Source: Pohlia nutans | Lineage: Eukaryota; Streptophyta; Bryopsida; Bryales; Mniaceae | Direction: 5' to 3' | Length of the DNA stretch: 64,000 nt | NCBI GenBank assembly: GCA_022496805.1 | Contig: CM040092.1 | Span: forward strand, 751,555-815,554 | Part shown: positions 9,806 to 20,929 of the stretch, in pieces | Layout: each line of letters starts with the position of its first letter | Numbering within the stretch: the first letter of the stretch is position 1 | Made by a program: the position numbers and the translations under genes | Notes under the pieces: generated by a model | Seen by the model: only the letters and a program-made list of their open reading frames with translations | Database searches by the model: none | Told to the model about the DNA's origin: nothing

Positions 9806-10194
9806 TAAGTACTTGACTGTTAGATTGATCCATAGGTGTATAAATATTAGATTCTAATTTAATAACAATAGTTGTATGAAGAAGTTTATTACTAAAAAAT
9901 ACATTAAAATAGTACAATAAACATGCATATATGTTCATGAACATGCTCACTATTTGGGTCCATATGGTGTTTATGAAACTACCGAATGTAACTCAAACAA
10001 GCTGAACTCTTTATTGTCTCTGCTCCACAAAGGAATAGATTACAAAAACGCTTTGTTTTTAGGAGTTACACATTTGTACAATGAAATCACGCTATAAATG
10101 TAAATTTGGAGTAAATCCTAAGGCAGAGACTATGCGACTAGCTGCTTGTTCATGTTGATCTTGAGACCAAGACTGTTGTTGTTTTTTTTTCTTA

Positions 10195-10320
10195 ATGAAT
10201 GTACAACCAAAAAAAATTTAAATTTTTTTTTAATTTTTTAAAAAATAAAAAATAAAATAAAAAATAAAATAAAAAATAAAAATAAAAAAATAAAAAAATA
10301 TATATATATATGTATATATA
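10195..10320. repeat. AT-only low-complexity tract
   Basis: (AAAATA)n-like tract followed by a short TATATA run. Reading frames across it are composed of F/I/L only and are artefacts. The surrounding 9.8-11.8 kb holds no supported gene. Confidence 0.7.
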
Positions 10321-11843
10321 AAATACAAAACCAATCATCTTTTAACATATACTTTGAGTTTAATGCATTACCAAATGTAATATTTTCAAACAAGTTCATT
10401 CGGTTTACACTCAATGAAGAGAGACTCAATGTCAAATGACAAACATGGTCAATATTGAGTGATATTTCAATATAAATCAGTAGTATGTATAGAAAAAAAA
10501 TTAAAAAAATATAAAGAAAATCTAAGCTCTTAAAAATAAATCAATGTGATTTTTTTGCAAGTAAAAACTTCATGAAGATTACAAGATTACAAGTTAGCTT
10601 TGACGATATATATTGAAGGAGCCATAAAATCCCTAGAACCCCTAAGTTCAATTTATTAAACTATATTAATTTCCCCATAATGCCACCTAATATTTTTGAT
10701 TTGGCAATTCTTCAAAGAGCACACGGCAACAATTTGAAGTGATGGCACAATTAGGAGGTGTTCCAACAATTGGAAATTAAAGAGTCTTTATTTAATAATA
10801 ACAAGAAAAGAAAACAATAGAAATTCTTAAAATAAAAAATAATATAATTTTCTTTTCAAGTAAATGCCTCAAAAAAATGTAAGTTAATTTTGAGGATATG
10901 TATTAAGGAAGATTACAAGACTTCTCTAAGAGCATCTCCACCGCTCACACATGCCAAAGATTGCGTGAGAGGGAATAAAACGAGCATAGAGAACAAAATT
11001 CTCCCTAAGTCCTCCCAATGTCTAGATATGTCTCCACTAGTGACATTTGCTTGGGCACTTGGAAACTTGAAAACATGACCTTCCAAGATGCTTTTCAATT
11101 TGGGATCTTGAATGGCCCACACTCCAGTTCCTATAATAGTGACGATTAACATGATTAGTCTACACAAACATCTCCCTACGCTCTTACTAATCCTTGATAG
11201 AATTGTTAAATTGGGGGGGCCCTCTGGCAATCCACAAGAGTCCAAACAAGACATTGTAGGTACTGTATTGATGGTGTGCGTACATTTAACCCATTCATGA
11301 CCACTACAATTTTTGACACTCTGGCAAAACATAGGGGTCTAGTTGGATATTTGTGGCCCAAACAAAACATGGCTGTGTTTTAGAGGATCCAACCATATAA
11401 AACTTAAGTTACCTTCGTACAACGTTTGTGGCCAAAAACTCTCGAACATCCAACAACTAATTTAGGATATTATAATGTATTAAGTTGCATTGACATGTCA
11501 GCGTATACAAGGCACCTTTCTAATAAAATGGTTCTGGATTTTACTTGGTACTAAATTTTGTAAATTGTGACAAAACAATCATGTTGCTGCTCTTGTCAAC
11601 TTTCCAATGGCATCACATGCGCTGAAATTGGAGGTTTTGTGCAAAATTTATTGGACATGATGATGAGGCATATGGCAACCATGTACAGTTCTGAGAAGGA
11701 GAATACGAGTATTTGTAGGAAATATACGGTTAGCTCTTACAATCGGGTCCAACTAAGTTATGTGGAATGATGTGGAGGAAGAGGGGCCTCATTGTCATGA
11801 CTCATGAATTGGGTGTCGGATGACGAATTTGCCAAAATATTTG

Positions 11844-12116
11844 CCCGGGGGTGCACTCTACATCATGTTTGGGAATCACGTGCGTTCATGATCCCCTCTA
11901 AAAACTCCCCTGTATACGAGGATTTATATGTCTAAAAAATTTTATATACAGATCTATTCCGTCCTAAATATATGTTTAATATAAATATACGTCAATATTT
12001 TTAATAACTCTAAATATGTTTATTGTAAGTATACATAGTACAACAATGTTCAAATTAATACCCCTCTTGTGCACTCACATATACTCATACAAGTTTAGTA
12101 CAGTGCACCCCCCAGG
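11844..12116. mobile_element. hAT-type MITE (8-bp target duplication, 7/8 identical)
   Basis: Left end CCCGGGGGTGCACTCTAC and right end GTACAGTGCACCCCCCAGG form an inverted repeat of about 18 bp with two mismatches. The flanks are AATATTTG (11836-11843) and AATACTTG (12117-12124), an 8-bp duplication with one substitution as in hAT elements. The 273 bp interior is AT-rich and non-coding. Confidence 0.6.
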
Positions 12117-12124
12117 AATACTTG

Positions 12125-13015
12125 TCTATACAGACTAGGAGATGACAACCTACTTGTGAGCATAAATCAACCTTTTTTTAAGCAGTTTGAGAGTGCCACG
12201 AGGTCCATTCTTTTGGAAAAAAAATAGATGACGGAGTGGGAACGCGTAACTACGAGCAGATGAGGGGCATGGGAGCGCGCACTCGAGTGGAAGAGACTCG
12301 CTAGGATGGTGAATTACAGTGGTAACAAATGGATGATCAACATCCGTTGGGAGTCTGCTGAAACAGAGCAATTAAAACCTACATTAGCTAAACAAAACCG
12401 TTATAGTGAGTTCGGCAAGCTTGAGAAAGAATGAACAAGATTATTGTTAAGTATTAACAAAGACTTGTATTACTTTCACAAAGAGTTTGAAACAAGAACC
12501 TTGAACCCATGTAACCCTATGCCTTCCAAGCCTCAATTTCATTTGGACCTTTCAAGTAGCAACTACATAAAATCCAAGGTCTCTATTGCAAGCCTCAAAC
12601 AAAATTGAAAATTGTGACGCTTCTAGCAACAACTATATCCCATAAACCATAGTACCAAACTATAACAACGTATGCCACTATGTTGTTGCACCCGGTCTTT
12701 ACAGTACCATGCACCGGAGTCTAATAACACTTTCACCTCCACCCTGATTCAACAAAGACAAATCCACGTTAGATTCATGGCATACAAGATTCTAGTGCAA
12801 AGGAACCTCTCCATGATTGAGTGTTGAGCGCAAGAGAAATGTGAATATAACAAGTTGTACATAGGTGACACTGAAAGACAAAGAGAGCGAAAAGGGCGTA
12901 ATACCTCCACATTTTGACCATACAGTGGAATCCAGATAATTTCCAAAGAGCCTCAAACTCTATGCATAAAAAAAACCATTGACTCAATTGTCCGCATGGT
13001 ATGTAATGAAGTAGG
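12125..13015. other. Spacer with no recognised feature
   Basis: No coding region, RNA or repeat is supported here. It adjoins the 3' side of the piggyBac relic and may contain that transposon's untranslated end, but no TTAA-flanked terminus was found. Confidence 0.35.
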
Positions 13016-13019
13016 TGCC

Positions 13020-14386
13020 GTTGTACTAACAGACTTCGCATCGAGGGCATACATAATACGTTTGCTTCTTGCAAAGGTGACAAACACACCATTGCACAAA
13101 CACAAGGTGCAGTACTCGATGCTCCCAAGCTACTATGCGAGGCCGGTGGGCAACTCTTGAGTCGTTATGACCTCCATCTGGGTAGGAATGGGGTGCTCTC
13201 ACAGGTGGTGCCCCTTGCTCCATGAAGGAGTACGCAACGGACATTTGAATGTCGTCATGTGTCATTGCCCTCACACCCTTTCAAAGACAATAGTCACGAT
13301 AGACCACATAAGCATTGGTGAGAGTGATGTTGAGTCCAAAACAAATATTTGATGCGACCAATTTATCATTCTGATTTGAGTAGAATAGCTTACTCGCAAT
13401 TGATCTGAGATGTCAACACCACGCATGTAGTGAGAATACATTATCTATATGGGCAAGGTGGATACATCATGTCTACGTTCACCACTAACACGCAATTCGC
13501 TATTTACGCCCTTGGCCATATAATCATGCACTTGGTACCCATAAGCATTAAAAATATTGTCTAAAAAACTGTCTAAAAAACAACCATTTTTGTCGTTCTA
13601 CAATTACTTTCAATGTAAACAAACAATTATTTAATTTAATTTTTATTCTTATCTTTATCTTTTGTCTTTATCTTTTACTTTATTTTTTATTTTATCTTTT
13701 CTTTATCTTGTTTCATTTATCTTATTTCTTTCTTGTCTTCAATTTCTTTTCTTTCTTGTCTTCTTCTTTTTCTTCTACTTTTTTTCATTCCTCTTGTGGC
13801 AGCCGCAAATCCTTTGCCCGCACCAAAGACAAAAAAAAAAAAAAAAAAAAAAAAAACTTTTTTTTTTTTAATTTCGTCTTCTTTTTTGTTTGGGCTCATG
13901 AACCCTGAAAATAGAAATTAAAAAAAATAAAAATTTAGGGTTCAGCCGCCGGCGGCTAAACCCTAAACGGCAGAGGTTGCACCAAAAAAAAAAAAAAAGT
14001 TTTTTTTTTTTTTTTTTTTCCTATTTTAAGTTTGCTGTGGGCTAGTGGGTGCGCGGCCGCGCACCCACTGCCTCATTTTCTCCTTTCTTCCTCTCTTCTC
14101 TCTCCCTCTCCCCTCTCTTCATATATATATAGGGGAGAGAGGGAGAGAGGGAGAGAGGGAGAGAGGAGAAAATGAGGAAGTGAGTGCGCGGTTGCGCACC
14201 CACTAGCCCACAGCAGACTAAAAATAGAAAAAAAATCTTTTTTTTGTGTTGCATCTTCCGCCGTTTAGGGTTTAGCTGCCGGCAACTGAACCCTAAATTT
14301 TTATTTTTTTTCATTTCTATTTTCAGGGTTCATGAGCCCCAAACAAAAAAGAAGACAAAATCAAAAAAAAAAAAAAAAAAAAAAAA

Positions 14387-14436
<50 letters not shown>

Positions 14437-16150
14437 TGTCTTTTGTGCGGGCGAAGGATTTGCGGCTGCCACAAGAGGAATGAAAAATAATAGAAGAAAA
14501 AAAAGAAGACAAGAAGGAAGACAAGATGGAAAAGAAATTGAAGACAGGAAAGAAATATGGTAAATGAAACAAGATAAAGAAAAGATAAAAGAAAAAATAA
14601 TATAAAAGATAAAGATAAAAGATAAAGATAAGAATATATATTCAATAAAATAATTGTTTGTGTACAATGAAAGTAATTGTAGAACAACAAAATCGTTCTT
14701 TTTTAGTGAACTTTTTACACAAAAAATTTTAAGCAAGATTTGCTCATGAAATGAACGCACTTGACCAAGTGCATAAATAGCGAATTGCGTGTTCACTGTT
14801 GCGAGTTGTAGTAATTCCTTCAGTCACAAAAGGGTTAGCAGCCGTGCTGAGAAACAAGACACCCTTTATCTGTTGCCAGTGTATTGCTGCCATATGGCCG
14901 TCTCTATCAGTTTGTATGTGTAATGTCCCTCAAACCGCTTTTTTCTTTTGAATCACAAGACTTGATGGACAATCCTTCCATTTTGAAAACACTATCCCAA
15001 TGCAATAAAAACCGCGACGCAATATCTCCTCCAATAGGAGTAGCCCAAAAAAATAGTTATCCATAACTACACTGAACCAGTTGCCACAAAAGCGCTCAGT
15101 AAGGCAGATGACAATTGAAGCATCTTTCCCAAGGTCACTTCTGGGAAGTTTGAGGCCCCTCTTGTTTATAGCCTCCACGTTTAGTACAAAATTGAGCACA
15201 AAATTCGTTGTTGCATCAACCACACACCAAAATTTAATTCCATATGTTATTGGTTTAATAAACACATACTTAGTAGCTTGAAGCCACAAAATTTTCCATT
15301 CTAAAGAATCATCGCTTCATCAACACATAGAAATTCTAACAAAGTTTGTAATGAAGGCATCAACAATCCAACATACTTTACCAATTGGGTTGTACTTGGG
15401 GCTCGCCTTGTCCGTTACAAAGGTCTCTATGGGCGTCATGTGGAGGCATCGCAAAATATATTCAAAACGCTAACAGCTTACTACGTTTGCAATATCCTTG
15501 CAATATAGAGGCTTTGACCGTGTACACTAGTAACTCTGCATCCTTGGTTGCCGCCTGATTGCCATGAAGGCACATATACCAAGGAACTTCATGTACTCCA
15601 TGGATATGGGTCTGGTTGTTGGGTTGCCTCCTTTTTGCCAGCCAATGATTGGATCATAATAATTCGCGAGCGAGTTGCTCTCCGCAACCAGCTTCCGTTA
15701 TATATGTTGGTCCCATAACAAAAAGTACTCCACTGGAGCTCGGTCTTCATCTTCCATGAGCGGAGTTGGACTTGGCCGCGAGCTTGTGAGTGGCATCCTC
15801 GATTGGAGTGACCAGCTTATAGCGTGCCTGTTTGAATCATAGTACCGCTATGCCCATTTTTCTTCCTCCGGAGGCGGCCCAATGCCATAAACACCGAAAT
15901 CCCCAAGCAGTCAAACGGGATTGTCATCGATGATGTTGATGTGTGAAGCCCCGTCAAAGAGTCTGTCGTTGAGGCGTTGAGCCTTATAGAGTCGAGAGTG
16001 CCAAGGGTCCAGTTAGAGTTGCCTTCATACTTTGAGAGTAGGTCTTTATCCTCTAATCGTGACGACTTGGACATGTATTGTCGCTGCGGTATAGAAGCAA
16101 CTTGATGATGGTGAAAAGGTTCAGCCCCGTCACGAATGAAAGTGGTCACA
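13020..16150 (-). pseudogene. piggyBac-type transposase, disrupted by a foldback element
   Basis: Read on the minus strand, pieces in several frames follow the piggyBac (DDE_Tnp_1_7) order. FLGICAFMAIRRQPRM and FEYILRCLHMTP (about 15600-15420) come first, then VDEAMI (about 15310-15326), FIKPITYGIKFWCVVDATT (about 15270-15215), VVMDNYFFG (about 15060) and WQQIKGVLFLST (about 14870-14835). On the far side of a 1.3 kb insert come YMRGVDISDQLRVSYSTQIR (about 13430-13370) and a cysteine-rich tail WCVCHLCKKQTYYVCPRC (about 13090-13035). The neighbourhoods of all three catalytic aspartates are visible (VDE, MDN, GVD). Nonsense codons and frameshifts occur throughout, so it cannot be functional. The family cuts and pastes DNA at TTAA. 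Four TTAA-flanked MITEs or MITE relics elsewhere in the window make a past active source plausible. The segment around 16149-15840 upstream is not recognisably conserved and the start is uncertain. Confidence 0.8.
13487..14793. mobile_element. Foldback element, ~1.3 kb near-perfect palindrome, TSD CACT
   Basis: The two halves are reverse complements around a centre at about 14125-14140 (an AT dinucleotide run). Outer ends are AACACGCAATTCGCTATTTA at 13487 and its inverse ending at 14793. Inner landmarks recur inverted: GGCAGCCGCAAATCCTTTGC, the CATGAACCCTGAAAATAGAA word, the GTTTAGGGTTTAGC boxes and GGGTGCGCGGCCGCGCACCC (14049-14068). It is flanked by CACT (13483-13486, 14794-14797). Each arm is about 630 bp and contains long A or T runs that pair with one another. 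There is no credible coding: frames across it are lysine, serine or phenylalanine low-complexity. It lies inside the piggyBac transposase pseudogene. Confidence 0.85.
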
Positions 16151-16574
16151 GCGTCTCCTGAGTTTTAAGAGTTGCTGCCATCTAAAGAAAGTTGTATACC
16201 ATCTAAGCCAACTGGGAACACCTCAGGTATATCGGATAGCTCGGAGTCATTCCCGGAGCAGTCACCTTCTTACACAAATTGGTACTTGGACGCGGGTACT
16301 AGATGGACGCTCAGGTAGTTGCCTAAGTCTACTTCATAGCATGGCTGTAGACCTTCCCGAACATCGATTGTGGATACCACTTAACCAATTATTCATGATG
16401 TACACAAAAGAGGGGCGATACTTAAAAATCCATATCGTGATCCAAACAAAATGACGAAGTTGCAACAGGAGAAAAAAATGAAAACCATGGCTTCCATTTT
16501 ATGCCTCCAACTCAGAGGGCAGTTTATTTGAAATGATGGTCACGGATCTTCTAGCATATAATATTGCAATGTAA

Positions 16575-16985
16575 ATTCTATGTACTATAATTAATTAAAT
16601 GTTCAATGCATCCGCCCATGTAGGTGTAGGAGCTTCGTCCTCCACCTCCTCCATTATCTTTTGTGCCGCCTCCACCTCCCCCTGAGCTATGAGGTCTTTC
16701 ACTTGGTTGAGCTTTTGAAGGAAGACATCTTGGACCCAACGCAAGACCAATGTCTCCTGATACAAGCCCATACTCAAAATCAACCCAATCTGGATTCCTG
16801 TCAACGTAGTTCTTCCAAGCCGAGCAGACAAGTCTGATATTCGCCATTTCCCTCACACCCAACTTTTGATCCTCTCTAAGTTCTATCTTCCCCCAAAGCT
16901 GAATGTAGACAAACTCTTGAGAGAGCAACTGAAGGAAATATATTGCTGGATCGGAAGGGTGTATGTACGACATTGCAAACAATCG
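16575..16985 (-). pseudogene. Short coding relic, unrecognised (F-box-like fragment possible)
   Basis: The minus strand encodes LREDQKLGVREMANIRLVCS with AWKNYVDRNPDWVDFEYG, vaguely like the LRLVCxxW part of plant F-box proteins. In a second frame it encodes VLRWVQDVFLQKLNQVKDLI followed by an acidic helix (EAAQKIMEEVEDEAPTPTWA) and a stop at 16595. Joining the two requires one frame change. The family is not identified. It sits just left of the CATAACACT-rich block. Confidence 0.3.
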
Positions 16986-16989
16986 GTCT

Positions 16990-17815
16990 CATGGACCCTA
17001 AACTTCACTAGCGCCAACCTCTAAACACCCCCGAGTTTGGGAGCTGTACATAACACTCTATTGGGTTTCAATGTGAAGAGCAATGTGCATTCTTCCATAT
17101 AGAGATGGATGTTCATATCTACACGTGTTAGATAGAGATTCAGATTGAGATCCATAGGCGTCATTGGACAACTGAAAGACAATTTACAGATATGAACATG
17201 CATCTGAAAGGCGACATTCAGTCCCAAGTATTTGAAAAGGAGTCCTAATTCCGGTGTCATGCTAAATTCTGAGGATCAGATTCAGATTCAGATCCAAGCT
17301 TGTCATTGGACTCTCTGCACCGTTTTATAGAATTGAACGGAAATTACACGCATAGATTTTGATATATAGGAGTTAAAACCATAAACCCAGTAATAAGTAA
17401 TTCTATTGTGGTGAGTGTTATATAATATTTTCAGGTGTACTGTCCCTGTATCACTTGATCTAAACGCAAACCACTGGCCCAGTAGGCACAAAGTCTTGCA
17501 GCGATGTCCGGAAACAATGTTGTGATTATGCTGAAGTGCCACCGTGAGATAATATGATGCTAATCTTTTCCAGTGAAGATCCCTTTTCATTTTGAATGAG
17601 ACAGAGCTTACTTTTACACATACCTTAAGATGCAAACTTGCCAATGGAACATATACTATGTGGCGATTTTATTACATTTAGGATCACAAGATACATATGG
17701 GTTGATAGGACAACCCCAACATAGCAACTGAATCATTCTATAAGTAATGTCTAGTGATAAATACATGTGGCATCTATCCTTGAACATTATGAAATAACAC
17801 TACGGACAGGCGTGT
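16990..17815. other. Non-coding flank of the MULE region
   Basis: No gene is supported. It contains GATTCAGATTCAGATC-like short repeats (about 17140 and 17280) and the first CATAACACT copies (17049, with a variant AGTGTTATA at 17414). Confidence 0.35.
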
Positions 17816-17889
17816 TTACGGATAATCTCGCTCAAAGAAATCTTTCTTGCAAACTATACTATCACCCAAGTCATCATCGACTTTAATGA

Positions 17890-18110
17890 GACTGGGCGTG
17901 GAGCCAGATGTGTCAATTTTCCCCTTTTGTATGTCCGATTGTAGACTCTTGATCCTGCCGAAGACACTATTGAAGTCCGCGTGAAGGTGATCCATCAACA
18001 GGTCGTGGCCTTCAACCTGTTCGATTAGCGCAATTGCCTGGCTTTGGAGTGTGTCGAGGAGGTTTCCTTGAGGTCTAAACCGCTTGATCTGCGACAGGAG
18101 TGGCGCTTGC
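17890..18110 (-). repeat. MULE-associated segment also present near 31440-31560
   Basis: AGATGTGTCAATTTTCCCC, TCTTGATCCTGCCGAAGAC and ATTGAAGTCCG here correspond to AGATGTGTCAATGTTCCCC, TCTTGATCTTGCCAAAGAC and ATTGAAGTCCG at 31441-31530. The segment lies directly 3' of the MULE transposase and, on the minus strand, encodes HADFNSVFGRIKSLQSDIQK. The second location indicates a partial duplicate of the element. Confidence 0.6.
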
Positions 18111-18129
18111 TCCAGTACAGTTTTGGTCT

Positions 18130-20927
18130 AGTTTAGGGTTCATCTCTGTTGGTGCATAACACTGGTTTAGGATTCAGCATTTCGCGAATGCCACCGTTGA
18201 AATTTCCTAATGTGCGACCACAATATCTTGCAAGAGTCCCCTCGGCAAGGTCAGGGCGCAACATCTGCAAGACCTTAACCTGATGCTTGCATATATTGCC
18301 TTGTTGAGCGTGAACACACGTGCAAGAAGCTAGGTCCGTACTGGGATTATGCACTGTGTACAAAAGGTGTCGAGCCTCCGAAGACACGACCCCAGCTGGC
18401 CCTCCATCATATTCTGGAAGACTGACATCACTGTCGGGTATGCTCCTAGCCTTGATAATTGCACCAACGGCAACGGCTTGCTTCTTGCTGTTGTCGATGA
18501 ACCCGTACATCTTCCGGAAATGTTGATACCAATAATGCCGTAACACTGCACTGAGCTTGTTGATACACCAATCCACCCGACGCCCAGCCAAGCGACACCG
18601 TTCCGCTTTCAAAACAGACTTCAAATAGCTATGATACCTCTCAATGGCATCGTTGGTGTCTTGCCCTGCATAAAACAAATCACGATATCCAACAATCCAC
18701 ATATGCACCTTGTTCAACCATTGGGTGCGCATATACTCCCAAAAGTCTAGGTACATAAGGAACTATACCTCCAGCTTAACCAACCTCTAAGTTGCCCATG
18801 GAACTGCTGCATCCCCAGAAGGGCCTGTTCTGTTATACATAATCTTCCCGAGCTCCCGTAGAACTTTGGCCCGCATGTCGTGGTCATGAATCTTTATACA
18901 TATTTGCTTCTATAATGCTCTTCGCACGTGCCACAAGCACAAGAATATCTTCGTTTCTGGCCAGACTTCCCTAGGAACGACAGGAATTGGGGTTAGTCAT
19001 GACGAAAGTTAGCACCCAAACTAGTGTTATGATCCTGTATAGTTATCTATTCAAAAACTTAAAACCAGTGGAGCGATGATCCAAGACATAGAGTATAGAA
19101 CCCGTACCTAAGGCTGTTTATTTCTCCAGGTGCACAGTTGACGATGAATGCACTTGGACACCAGTCTGCCTGCTCAGATGTTATGGCCAAATTCAGTGCT
19201 TTGGGCCATGGCACTAGATCCGCTTGGGCACACTTGCTTGTAATAATGAAGGCCACCGAAACACCGTTGTGATATTCATTGAACACCATTATGGTGTACA
19301 AAGGGAACTGTACGTAAAGGACACCACATGGGGTAGTATTATGAGAACACTAAGCAATACACATGATACATAACACTAAATGAACATTAAAGTAGAACAC
19401 TTGAAGGATCATAACACAGAAAGTTTTGTACCTTTTTAGCATTTGTTCCAAGGGTTGCATCCATAGAGATCCCTCCTCCGTGACCGTACTTCAACATCAT
19501 CTTCTTTTGCCACGAGGTTTGAATACCCAACGTGAAAGGCATGTTGTTACCTGTTAATGCCCCCCTCACTTCTTGAGTTGTTGTTTCCTTGTAGTAAAAC
19601 CACTCGTGAGGATTCCGTTGAACCCACATTCGAACGCTAGTTGCGTCATGTTTGTGAAGTCTCCATGTTTCGCCATAAACACTGTTGGCGAGATTGTAAA
19701 TGTCTTGTTCTTCCAAAAACACGTCTCGGTCAATATCAAATGATCCCTTTTGTATTCGGTCTTGTAAGTCCTCCAAATGCTTATCCATGATCTGCTGGAC
19801 ACTGTATTTGTCTCCAATCTAGCTTTGCACCTTATCTATCATCTCTTGTGACAAATGAGCTTGAACAACACTTCTATCTCCAATCTTTAGTTCACCATGC
19901 ACGACCAACCCCCTTTCGTTTGTATGCTTTTGGTGAATTATACAAATTTCTGCGACTTCAGGCAAGTGATACAGGGATTTTACGGTGAAAGACGCCTTAC
20001 ATCCACGTTTATTTGACTCACCCCACTTCTTTCGAGAATCACGCTTAGCCTTGGGTATGTTGGCAGCAACTTCTACCGGTAGATCAACATTCAGATCCGG
20101 AAGTTCAAATTTCTCGTCGATCGATGTGGTCAACCTGGACATGGCAACAGTGATGTCAGTTTCCAGAACAGTGTTACGTCCAACCAAATTATCTGCTGAA
20201 GAGTCTCCTCGTGCATTGGTGTTCGCAGATCCGCGAGCCTTGCGCACTTGCTTTTTTGGGACAGTGACGCCTTTGCTCTCGACGATTGCACTCACGTCTT
20301 GTTTTTTTTTGTAACGCGCGGCTTGCGCACTACTTTGGATGTTGTCACGTTCTTAAGGGCGGATGCCTTGCGCACTCGTTTAGGTGCCACAATCGAGTCA
20401 ATCTCCTTAGGATCCGCATAGACGTTTAGATCAAATCCACCTACAGCCGGTGATGCTACTGTAGCTACTTTTTGCGGCACCCGTGGCTTGCGCACTGGCT
20501 TGGTTCGCACATGAAGGTTAGTCTCCATGTGATCCGGTAGTTCATTTAGATCAAGGCTACCCAACGGACTAGTCGCAACAGTAGTTACTTTGCGTGGTGC
20601 CCGTGGTTTAGGCCCCGGTCTCGTTGTCTGGACGCAACATCAAGTCCCTCCTACGTCAACACCTACACCTCCATTGTCGGACGAGCCAATGTTATGCGTG
20701 CATGTCCTTGTCGGTGGCTGTAATCCCTTGCGAGCACGGTGCTTCCTATGCGGTTTCTGAGGCGCCCTAGATTCCCCTTCTACATTCTTGACTGTGCGAC
20801 GTTTCTGCCTAGACTTTGGAAGCATATCGGCAGTGATGTCCTTAACAATTGTGCTATAGTCTTGAGGTCCATATTGGCAACTAAACCTACAAAATTTGTG
20901 TAAAGGAGAATTATGAGGTAACACCAC
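18130..20927 (-). pseudogene. Mutator-like (MULE) transposase 1 with introns, decayed
   Basis: In the 5' to 3' direction the minus strand carries a basic N-terminal region with repeated K-P-R-(A/V)-P-x-K-V and DLN motifs (SLDLNELPD, FDLNVYADPKE, PDLNVDLPVE), then KRGCKASFTVKSLYHLPEV. The transposase core follows: PFTLGIQTSWQKKMM, ISMDATLGTN (first D), a GT-AG intron (donor near 19431, acceptor near 19308), YTIMVFNEYHNGVSVAFIIT and AFIVNCAPGEIN. A second intron has donor near 19107 and acceptor near 18971. Then come KIFLCLWHVRRAL and a SWIM zinc finger CTCVHAQQGNICKH (about 18320-18280). This order is typical of MuDR-type transposases. The second catalytic aspartate of FIxDC is an asparagine. 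Stops occur at 19819, in the third exon and near 20638, and an A-run near 20300 is short by one base, so the gene is dead. Bases beyond 20927 may hold further 5' exons. Confidence 0.8.
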
Positions 20928-20929
20928 AA

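Noticed and set aside
13660..14800. Several phenylalanine-, lysine- or serine-rich reading frames on both strands
   Set aside because: They are translations of A-runs, T-runs and CT-rich tracts in the arms of the foldback element.
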